Shown here piece after piece: positions 14,336-25,000 of a stretch of 49,298 nucleotides of DNA. The DNA is taken from assembly GCF_000315795.1 (NCBI RefSeq), contig NZ_ANHY01000001.1:1-49298 (forward strand), in the 5' to 3' direction. This DNA comes from Caenispirillum salinarum AK4. Lineage in GTDB: Bacteria > Pseudomonadota > Alphaproteobacteria > Rhodospirillales > Rhodospirillaceae. A program made the position numbers and the translations under genes. Every line of letters begins with the position of its first letter. The stretch's first letter is position 1. Below the pieces are notes generated by a model. The model was not told where the DNA came from. It was given only the letters and a program-made list of their open reading frames with translations, and did no database searches.

Positions 14336-15766
14336 TCAGCCGTTGCCCAGCGCCGCCCCCATCTCGCGCACCTTTTCCACCTTGGCGAGAAGCGGCGCCC
14401 AGTCGTCGGCCACGTCGATGGGCGCCCAAAGGGCCTCCACCTCGTCGATCAGCATGGTCTGCGGCTCCCGCCCGGTGAAGTAGGGGTGGGAGAGGTCAAC
14501 CTCCGGCCGCGGCGGGCGCGCGATCAGACTCTCCCGTGCCGGGGCGAAGGCGTCGCCGTCATAGACCTTGGCGTGCGGGCTGGCCTGCGCGCGCCCCTGT
14601 GAGAGCGCACCGCCGTACCAGTCGAAGAACGGCCGCTCGAAGGGTATCTGCGCCTGCCCAATGGCGGTGAACAGGGCGGAAATCAGCGCCTCGTCCTCCT
14701 CCGCCGGGCCGCGCAGGATGCCCAGGCGACGGGTAACCGCCTCCGCCATCTCCGTCTGGAAGGCGTCGGGGAAGGTGCGCAGCGCCTCGGTCAGGCGGTC
14801 CTTGTTGGACAGGCCGAGCAGGCTCTCGGCCAGGCGGGTGAGATTCCACATCAGCGTGTCGGGCTGCCGGCCGTAGGCATAGAGCCCTGTCTGGTCGAAA
14901 TAGGCGGCGGTAAATCCAGGGTCGTGCACAGGCATGAAGCGCCAGGGCCCGTAGTCGAAGCTCTGCCCCGTCACCAGGATGTTGTCGGTGTTCAGGACCC
15001 CGTGGACGAAGCCCGCCGCCATCCACTGCGCGCCGGTGCGGGCGGTGTTGCGGCCGACGGCCTCGACGAAGGCCGCGGCCCGCTCCAGCCGGTCGTCGAT
15101 GGCGGCCACTTCGGGCATGTGCAGGGCCGCGGCGTGGTCCAGCAACGCGGCCAGGGCGTCGGTGTCCCCCAGGTAGGCCTGGCGCTGGAAGCTGCCGATG
15201 CGGATGTGGCTGTGGTTCAGCCGCACCATGACGCACGATCGGGTGGGCGAGGGCTCGTCGTTGCGCCACAACTCCTCGCCCGTCTCGATCAGGCTGAAGG
15301 TCTGCGAGGTGTTCACGCCCAGCGCCTCCAGCATTTCCGTTGCCAGAAGCTCGCGCACGCCGCCCTTCAGTGTCAGCCGCCCGTCGCCCGACCGCGACCA
15401 CGGCGTCTGGCCGCTGCCCTTGGTGCCAAGGTCGAGAAGCCGGCCGTCCGGCGCGCCGTTCTCCCGTACCTGCGCGAACAGGAAGCCGCGGCCGTCGCCC
15501 AGGTCCGGATTGTAGACCTGGAACTGGTGGCCGTGATAGCGCAGGGCCAGCGGCTCGGGAATGTTGGCCGGCAGAGGCTCGAACCGGCCGAAGTGGGCCA
15601 CCCATTCCTCGTCGGTCAGGGTGTCGAGCCCGATGCGCGCGGCCGCACGGTCGTTGCGAAAGCGCAGCGTGTGGCGCGGGAAGCGGGCGGCAGGCACCGG
15701 ATCGTAGAAGCGGTCGCCGAGCGCAGGATGACGGGGGTCGGGGCGGTAGCGGTCTGAGACAGGCAT
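14336..15766 (-). CDS. selO: Protein adenylyltransferase SelO (YdiU/UPF0061)
   Basis: This 476-residue pseudokinase-fold protein belongs to the SelO family, shown in other bacteria to transfer AMP to Ser, Thr or Tyr residues of proteins during redox stress. Visible family motifs are ALRYHGHQFQVYNPDLGDGR, LDLGTKGSGQTPWSR (the nucleotide-binding lysine region), GGVRELLATEMLEALGV, MVRLNHSHIRIGSFQ, FVHGVLNTDNILVTG (catalytic-loop-like) and PVHDPGFTAAYFD. I start at the ATG at 15766; ATG 15775 is an in-frame alternative. A short GGGAAC/GTTCCC stem lies directly after the stop (14319-14335) without a T-run. It lies 60 bases downstream of the hybrid kinase and 101 bases before the aldolase gene. Confidence 0.92.
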   Translation of the reverse strand: MPVSDRYRPDPRHPALGDRFYDPVPAARFPRHTLRFRNDRAAARIGLDTLTDEEWVAHFGRFEPLPANIPEPLALRYHGHQFQVYNPDLGDGRGFLFAQVRENGAPDGRLLDLGTKGSGQTPWSRSGDGRLTLKGGVRELLATEMLEALGVNTSQTFSLIETGEELWRNDEPSPTRSCVMVRLNHSHIRIGSFQRQAYLGDTDALAALLDHAAALHMPEVAAIDDRLERAAAFVEAVGRNTARTGAQWMAAGFVHGVLNTDNILVTGQSFDYGPWRFMPVHDPGFTAAYFDQTGLYAYGRQPDTLMWNLTRLAESLLGLSNKDRLTEALRTFPDAFQTEMAEAVTRRLGILRGPAEEDEALISALFTAIGQAQIPFERPFFDWYGGALSQGRAQASPHAKVYDGDAFAPARESLIARPPRPEVDLSHPYFTGREPQTMLIDEVEALWAPIDVADDWAPLLAKVEKVREMGAALGNG

Positions 15767-15826
15767 GCCTCGCATGTGGGCCCGGCAGCGCACCGTTTCC
15801 AGGGTGAAAGCGCCCTGCGCCGAGCC

Positions 15827-19417
<3,591 letters not shown>

Positions 19418-19710
19418 GAGTCCGCCGCTGGGATGTCGGCCACGCCCCTTGGGGCGCAATCCTCGGCCAGTATAGAGAGCGCCGGCGCTTTTTCAAACGG
19501 CGGGACGGTCCGGTGGCCGAGGCCCTGCGCATTGGGCGTAATACCCAGGTAGGTAAGCCGGATGCGTGCGACCCCGGCGGCTATCCGCGCGTTCGGTTGA
19601 GAGGCAAGGGCTTGCAAGGGATAGTGAAGAATGAGTTGGAAGCCACGTTCCGGCCCTGCGGCCCGCCGGCCCCGATACCACTCCCGGCTAGTCAGCGAGA
19701 GGGTGGCGCG

Positions 19711-20013
19711 ATGAAAATGCAGGATGGAACGAGACCCGAGGCGATGGAAGACCTGGAAACCCGCGAGGCGGCCGACCGCCTGCTCAGCCAGGCGCGGCGG
19801 TCCACGTTGATGACGCTGGAAGCGGCCATGGCCAAGGCCCGCCCCTACCGGCCCGGCCGACGGCGCGGCGAGGATGCGCTCGACGCGGCCCACGACATGA
19901 TGACCCTGTCACGGCTCGCCCTGCGCTCGGCCGATCGGCTCAACAGCGTCGCCGGCGCCTTGATCGGGTGCGATCTGCGCTCGTGGGATCACGCATCGGG
20001 ATCCCGTCACTGA
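19711..20013 (+). CDS. Small helical protein of unknown function
   Basis: This 100-residue ORF starts at ATG 19711 with GAGAGGGTGG a few bases upstream. The protein is rich in Ala, Arg and Leu and is probably mostly helical (EAADRLLSQARRSTLMTLEAAMAKA, split by a basic PYRPGRRRG turn, then helices through residue 85). It has no signal peptide or membrane segment and one cysteine near the C terminus. I do not recognise a family. It is divergent from the hybrid kinase across 293 bases and faces the large gene-free region. Support is limited to the ribosome-binding site and the lack of a better ORF on the other strand. Confidence 0.5.
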   Translation: MKMQDGTRPEAMEDLETREAADRLLSQARRSTLMTLEAAMAKARPYRPGRRRGEDALDAAHDMMTLSRLALRSADRLNSVAGALIGCDLRSWDHASGSRH

Positions 20014-20125
20014 CGCGGCGGTTGTCCGACGCTGCGGCGGCCGGGCGGCACAGCGGCTTGCCGGCCGCACGGCGGATTTCTGAAACCGGTGGGCGCACAG
20101 AGGGCGCTGCCCGCCGGCCGCGCGA

Positions 20126-20172
20126 GGAGGATCGCCCAAGCCCGGCTGAGGGGGAGGGGCCGGCGATCCTCC
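20126..20172. repeat. Perfect 11-bp inverted repeat with 25-base loop
   Basis: GGAGGATCGCC (20126-20136) and GGCGATCCTCC (20162-20172) are exact reverse complements. The G-rich loop contains GAGGGGGAGGGG. No T-run follows on either strand, so a simple terminator is unlikely. It could be the stem of a transcribed RNA or a protein-binding site. Confidence 0.5.
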
Positions 20173-20230
20173 CGCGCCAATCCTAAGCGCTACAGCCAGG
20201 CCGCAGCACGGCGCGGTCGCGGCGCGGATG

Positions 20231-20248
20231 CGCGAACCAGGGTTCGCG
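20231..20248. promoter_or_regulatory. Near-continuous 18-base palindrome
   Basis: CGCGAACC-AG-GGTTCGCG is an 8-2-8 perfect dyad. The two-base centre is too tight for a normal hairpin loop, which fits a DNA-level operator for a dimeric protein better than an RNA stem. No adjacent promoter is evident. Confidence 0.35.
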
Positions 20249-20461
20249 TTCTGATGGTGCCGGCTCGCCGCAACGACCGCCTGCGCATCGACGAAGAAAC
20301 ACTCCCCCGTTACCTGCTGTCGCCGACTGCCCCTTGTCCGCGGGCAAGCTGCTCATCCGTAGGCACCATGGCCGTCGGCATCCAGGTCTCCGGTGACACA
20401 CGAGGTTCGGAGCAGCGCCTTCAAGAGACAGCGCGCGGTCATCCCGGCGGCTCGCGCGCTT

Positions 20462-20567
20462 GCCCTCCGCCGCCGTTTCGCGTCCCCCGCCCTTCGACGC
20501 GCGGGTGGGGTCCTGGCGACGCGGAAGCCGCCACGCCTCCCGGTGGCCGGTGGCGGAGGGCCTTTTT
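20462..20567 (+). ncRNA. Candidate structured small RNA with intrinsic terminator
   Basis: A 13-bp closing stem joins GCCCTCCGCCGCC (20462-20474) to GGTGGCGGAGGGC (20549-20561), with one G-U wobble, and is followed by CTTTTT (20562-20567). Inside it two arms can fold. One is CGCGTC with GACGCG (20479-20484 and 20518-20523), extended by CCCCGCCC with GGGTGGGG (20485-20492 and 20503-20510, one wobble). The other is GCCAC with GTGGC (20530-20534 and 20543-20547). This gives a three-way junction with a U-tract at the 3' end. The 5' end may lie further upstream. It does not match the tmRNA, RNase P, SRP or 6S consensus as I know them. It could instead be an elaborate terminator of an upstream transcript. 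Confidence 0.42.
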
Positions 20568-20674
20568 CCTTGTTTGATACTTCAGACCCGGCCTGAGGGC
20601 TTGATGACGCCTTGAACTGGCACGAAATGGTGATACAGCACCGCTCAAGTTGTGGATGAAAAACGCGAACCAAT

Positions 20675-20693
20675 TGATATACTATACATATCA
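20675..20693 (+). promoter_or_regulatory. AT-rich dyad upstream of the LuxR-type regulator
   Basis: TGATAT and ATATCA flank a 7-base AT-rich centre (ACTATAC), forming a 19-base dyad within the most AT-rich stretch of this neighbourhood. It lies about 70 bases before the response-regulator start. TATACT and TATACA are possible -10 hexamers. The size and symmetry fit a binding site for a dimeric LuxR-type protein, perhaps autoregulation. Confidence 0.42.
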
Positions 20694-20762
20694 GACCGCA
20701 GCCGGCCTTGCGTCTAGACTGTCTCGGCAGGTGGGGTGGCGGTCCGTGCGGGAGGGAAACGT

Positions 20763-21398
20763 ATGAGAATTGTTCTGGCCGATGACCATCGCCTGGTTCG
20801 CGAGGCACTGGTGCCCTTCATTCAGCGCGTGCGTGACGACGTCCAGGTGGACGAGGCCGACACGCTGCAGGAGGCCCTGGACCTGGGGACGCAAGACCCG
20901 GCGCCGGCCCTGATTATTCTGGATTTTCGGATGCCCGGCATGAATGGCGTCACCGGCGTGCGCGCCGCCCGGCGCCAGTTCCCCGGCATTCCCCTGGTGG
21001 TGCTTTCGGGAACCGCGAGCCGTCACGAGGCGCTGTCCACCATGCGGGCGGGTGTCGAGGGCTTCGTGCCGAAGAGCCTCAACGGCGATGCCATGGTCAA
21101 CGCTTTGCGGCTGGTGTTGTCGGGCGAACGGTACTTCCCGTCGTTCCTCTTCGGTGAGGGCGCCGAGGAAGATGCGACCCGACCCAGCCTGTCGGGCGTC
21201 GGCGGCTCGCTCAGCCCGTTGGAACAGGATGCTTTGAACCTGTTGCTGGAGGGGCTGTCCAACAAGGAAATCGCGCAGCGCCTGTCCGTGCAGGAAGTCA
21301 CCGTCAAGAAGCGCCTGTCCAGCGCCTACCGCAAGTTGGGCGTTTCCAACCGCGTGCAGGCGGTGCAGGTGGTTTCGATGGCGGGCCAGTCCGTCTAG
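20763..21398 (+). CDS. NarL/LuxR-family response regulator
   Basis: This 211-residue protein has a receiver domain (acidic pair in LADDH, acceptor D54 in IILDFRMPG, lysine in FVPKS) followed by a LuxR-type helix-turn-helix at about residues 145-205 (LSPLEQDALNLLLEGLSNKE, IAQRLSVQEVTVKKRLSSAY, RKLGVSNRVQAV). It is predicted to bind DNA after phosphorylation. The ATG at 20763 has GGGAGGG about 7 bases upstream. The gene is a single transcription unit between an AT-rich dyad and a strong terminator. No kinase is adjacent in the same operon; the nearest is the large hybrid kinase at 15827-19417 on the opposite strand. Confidence 0.93.
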   Translation: MRIVLADDHRLVREALVPFIQRVRDDVQVDEADTLQEALDLGTQDPAPALIILDFRMPGMNGVTGVRAARRQFPGIPLVVLSGTASRHEALSTMRAGVEGFVPKSLNGDAMVNALRLVLSGERYFPSFLFGEGAEEDATRPSLSGVGGSLSPLEQDALNLLLEGLSNKEIAQRLSVQEVTVKKRLSSAYRKLGVSNRVQAVQVVSMAGQSV

Positions 21399-21426
21399 GA
21401 GGCGGACGCCGGTTCGGACACGAAGG

Positions 21427-21453
21427 CGCCGCCCCGACGGGCGGCGTTTTTTT
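21427..21453 (+). terminator. Rho-independent terminator after the LuxR-type regulator
   Basis: CGCCGCCC (21427-21434) pairs perfectly with GGGCGGCG (21439-21446) around a CGAC loop and is followed by seven T residues (21447-21453). Confidence 0.92.
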
Positions 21454-21506
21454 CGAATGTCTGGCATGAGAACTCTCCGCGCATGGCCGGACAACGTCAG
21501 GTTCAT

Positions 21507-21533
21507 ACTCGGAAAACCGAGTGGGGGACTCGG
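21507..21533 (+). promoter_or_regulatory. Mutually exclusive small hairpins upstream of the secreted protein
   Basis: ACTCGG (21507-21512), CCGAGT (21517-21522) and a second ACTCGG (21528-21533) lie in a row. The central element can pair with either flank, the first with an AAAA loop. Such alternating pairing is typical of switch-like leaders but may be coincidental. It lies about 90 bases upstream of the secreted protein gene. Confidence 0.25.
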
Positions 21534-21621
21534 ATGATAAAGCCGACCGCCTGACGTCCGCCCTCAAGGAGGCATGGTGGCATCGCTCGGCCGGCGGTTC
21601 CTTTTCACGGGAGTAACCGCC

Positions 21622-22017
21622 ATGACACTGCTGCGCTCAACGCTTCTCGCCCTTTCAGGTCTGGCCTTCGCGGCCGGCCTCGGCACATCCGCCAGTGCTT
21701 CCGACGTCGCGGTGCCTCAGGCGCCGCGCATGGTGACCGACGTCCGCACCTCGTGGAGCCCGGGCTATGTGAACGATGGCGGACAGTACGTCCGCCTTCG
21801 CATCGTCGCAGCCGGTGACACGGACATGCGGCCCCGTCTCATGCGCGAGGATCAAACGACCTGGGCACCGGGGTTCCAGCACGACGGCGACGGCCATTAC
21901 GTGCGCGAGACCTTGGGCACCGCGCCCGTACAGACGGCCCGCGTTGCCCACTTCGAGGACCACTACACCCCCGGCGCCATGCGTGACGACGGCCGCAGTT
22001 GGATACGCATCGACTGA
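21622..22017 (+). CDS. Secreted protein with three WxPG repeats
   Basis: This 131-residue protein begins with a signal peptide (MTLLRSTLLALSGLAFAAG, predicted cleavage after SASA near residue 26), so the mature part should be periplasmic or exported. The mature part consists of three related units: SWSPGYVNDGGQYVR, TWAPGFQHDGDGHYVR and HYTPGAMRDDGRSWIR. Each carries aromatic-x-PG, an Asp-Gly pair and an aromatic-hydrophobic-Arg end. A GGGAG site lies 8 bases before ATG 21622; an upstream in-frame ATG at 21574 sits too close to its AAGGAGG and would destroy the signal peptide. I do not recognise the family. It converges with the giant adhesin gene across a strong hairpin. Confidence 0.78.
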   Translation: MTLLRSTLLALSGLAFAAGLGTSASASDVAVPQAPRMVTDVRTSWSPGYVNDGGQYVRLRIVAAGDTDMRPRLMREDQTTWAPGFQHDGDGHYVRETLGTAPVQTARVAHFEDHYTPGAMRDDGRSWIRID

Positions 22018-22040
22018 GGGTCGGGCTCTATCGAATATGG

Positions 22041-22076
22041 ATCGCCGCCGGTGCGCTGCTGCGCGCCGGCGGCGAT
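22041..22076. terminator. Long hairpin between convergent genes
   Basis: ATCGCCGCCGG (22041-22051) pairs perfectly with CCGGCGGCGAT (22066-22076), and the stem continues inward to a 4-base loop with one wobble, giving 16 bp. It sits between the stops of the secreted protein (plus) and the giant adhesin (minus), so it could end transcription from both sides. No T-run follows in either direction. Confidence 0.55.
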
Positions 22077-22082
22077 GCCGCG

Positions 22083-25000
22083 TCAGAACTGGCCGTTGAT
22101 CTTCTCCAGGTCCTCGAAGTCGACGGTCCTGCCATCCTCGAAGGTCAACGTCCCGCTGCTGTCGTCTTCCAGCACGAGGTCGCCCTCGGTATCGACCTCC
22201 ATCGCCTTGCCGTCGGTAAAGACGATGTCCAGCGTCTCGTCCCCGCTTGTGGCGGTGACCGAGGCGCCGTCGTCCTGGATGGCGAACGTCCAGTCGCCCA
22301 CCGTTTCGCTGTTGGCCATGACGGTCAGGATGTCGAAGCCGCCGAGACCGCTGACGCCGCTGAAGCTGTCGGCGCTGATGGTCAGGCTGTCGTCGCCGTC
22401 GCTGCCGGCAATGCTTGCCCGGCCGTCGCTGTGGAAGTGAAGGTCATCGGCCGTGCGGCTGACGGTCTTGTCGCCGTTGATGGTGATCTCCACGTTGGGA
22501 TCGAGCCCGCCGTCGGTGGCGCCGGTGCTTTCCAGCCCGTCGCCGTCGATGGCGGTGAACGTCACCGTGCGCGACCCCGCCGTCAGCGTGCCGTTGTCAT
22601 TGGTCAGGATGACCGATTCCGCCAGCGTCTGGTAATCGGCATAGTCGCCGGCCCCCGAGAAGCTGAGGGTCTGCGAGCCGCCGTCCCACGACAGCCCGAA
22701 GGTCTTTCCGTTGACAGTGGTCGCCAGACCGCCGGTACTGGTGAACGAAATCGGCAGGCCGCTCAGGCCCAGGCCGTCGGTTCCGTCGGTGGTGGCGAGC
22801 GAGACCTTCAGCCCCGACAGCACGGCGGCTGCCGGGTCCAGGGCCGCATCGACGTCGGCAAACGAGATCAGCGGGTCCGCGCTGCCGGTCAGCACCTTCA
22901 GGACGCCCGTGTGGCCGTCGTTGACACCGTAGTCGGCGGCCGCAGAGACATCGGCGGTGGGCGCGTCGCCCGCGGCCGTGACGGTGACCGTCAGCAGAGC
23001 CTGCGTCGCCGCAGCGTCGCCGTCCTGCTCGGTGGCCGTCGCCGTGACCGTGAGGTCGAGCGTGCCGTGCCAGTCGGCGGGCGCCCGCAGTTTCAGCCCC
23101 GGAATGTCGGCCTGCGACACCGAGAACGTGCCGTTCTGGTCCAGGCTGATCAGCTGGTCGGAGGCCGTCACCAGCACCGTGTCCGCCGGAATGGCAGCCC
23201 CGGCGGCCGGGCCGATGATCAGGTTCAGCGACTCCGAGCCGTCCAGGTCCTGCAGGCTGGCGCTCAGGTTCAGGGCCACGTCCGTGTCCTCGGCGCCCGA
23301 GGGGGCGATGGCCGGCGTGGTCAGCAGCGGCGCGTCGGCATCACCGGCCAGCGAGACCGTGAAGCTTTGCGCCGCGCCCGTCGCGGTGTCGGTGCCGTCG
23401 GTGGCGGTGGGGGCGACGGTCATCGTCACCTCGCCCGACAGGTCCTCCGGCCCCACGAAGGACAGCGCCGCGACGCCGGTCACCGGCAGCACCACGGTGC
23501 CGCTGGCGCCGACCGTCCACGTCTGGGTCGACCCATCATCGAGGGTCGCCTTGAACGTGGACGTTTCCGGGGCGCCCGTAATGGTGACGGTGACCGTCTC
23601 GCTGCCGTCGAAGTCGGCCGACAGCGCACCCAGGTCCAGGGGCACTTCCCGATACTCGGTGCCGCTGGCGTCCTGGGGATTGACGAAGGGCGTGTCGGCC
23701 ACCGGGTTGACGATCACGGTGAACGTGTCGGCGCTCTCGACAACGTCGCGGGTGCCGGCCTCGAACTGGTAGGCACGGACCGTCAGCTCCAGTCCGTCGG
23801 GGTCGGACCAGTCCGGCGGCGCGACCAGTTGCAGGCCCGACAGCGCGCCGTCGGCCGCCATGGCGCCCAGGACGCTGCTCTTGACGGTCCAGGTGTTGGT
23901 CACCCCGCCGTCGTCCGACCCGTTGTTGGAGGCGCCGAGGATGGTCATCCCGGCCGGCACGCCCTCGATCACCACCGACAGAAGCTCGGAGCCATGGGTG
24001 TCCACGCCCTTGAGATCCGAGGTGGCGACCTTGATGTCGAGCGGGATGGCTTCGTCCTCGTTCCGCGTGACGTCGACGGCGACGGGGGAGGCGCCGTCGG
24101 TTTCGGGCGTGACCGTGATGGGCACGGTGCCGTCCCACGTCGCTCCCGCGATCGGTCCGGTGTCCGTGTCGCCGGCGGCGTCCGTGTCCACCACCTGCGC
24201 CGAGACGCCCAGCGTTATCTTGCCGTGCCAGTCGGCGGGCGGCGTCACGGCAAGGCCGGTGAGCGTCAGGCCGCCGGCACCCTGGAAGGCGGCATTTGCG
24301 GCGGTGATGTCGGTGCCGAAGTCCGCAAGGCTGACACTGATGGGGCTGCCGTCGGTCTGCCAGGACTGGCTGCCAAGCGTGATCACGGAGCCGTCCGGCA
24401 CGCTGCTGGTGTCCAGCGTCAGCGTGTCGCCGGCCAGCACTTCGGACCGGTCGGCATCGGCTTGGTGGAGCGTCAGTTCGACACCGATGCCGGCGGTGTC
24501 TTCGGTGGTGTCCGCACCTGCGGCGACGCCGGTGCCGATGCTGCCGTCGGTCTCGGTGACGGGAGCGATCTCCACGGGCACGCTGACCGGGTCCGATTCG
24601 CGCGTCCAGTACCCGTCACGCGCCGTGGCCGTGAGGGTGAGGTCGAAATCCTCGGCCGAATCCGCCGGCGGATGGACGCGCACGTTGCCCAGCGCGTCGA
24701 CCGGGATCACGTAGTCGCTGGTGCCGTCGCCGTTGTCCAGCGCGAAGACGTTGAACGCGCCGTTCTCCGACACCACGCGCACGGCGTTGGACAGGCCGTG
24801 GATGACGACGGTATCGGCCACGTCGTCGCCGCTGGGCGTGACGGTGGCGTTCACAAGGAAGGACCCGTCCTCGTCGATGCTGACGGCCTCCATGGTGACC
24901 GCCACCGGTCCCACGTCGGCGGAAGACCCACCGCCCGTGCCGCCGGCGTCGAAGGACACGTCGACCGTCTCCGCTTGGCTCATCCAGACGTCGCGGCCCC

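Larger units (their letters stand above)
20014..20762. other. 749-base gene-free stretch rich in inverted repeats
   Basis: No ORF here looks like a gene. The longest (20089-20577, plus) has no ribosome-binding site and a composition typical of noncoding GC-rich frames. The stretch instead holds a perfect 11-bp inverted repeat (20126-20172), an 18-base palindrome (20231-20248), a structured-RNA candidate ending in a U-run (20462-20567), and an AT-rich dyad before the response regulator (20675-20693). These are listed separately. Confidence 0.6.

Noticed and set aside
20380-20460. SRP RNA-like words (CCAGGTC, CGGAGCAGC) upstream of the RNA candidate
   Set aside because: The conserved GGAAGGAAGCAGCC core and the matching stem are absent, so this is not 4.5S/SRP RNA.
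20089-20577. 162-codon plus-strand ORF in the gene-free stretch
   Set aside because: No ribosome-binding site, an Arg/Pro-rich product typical of random GC-rich frames, and it crosses the long RNA stem and enters its U-run.
22300-22420. RTX calcium-binding repeats at the adhesin C terminus
   Set aside because: Only one weak AGSDGDDSL-like unit is present, not a tandem GGxGxDxxx array.
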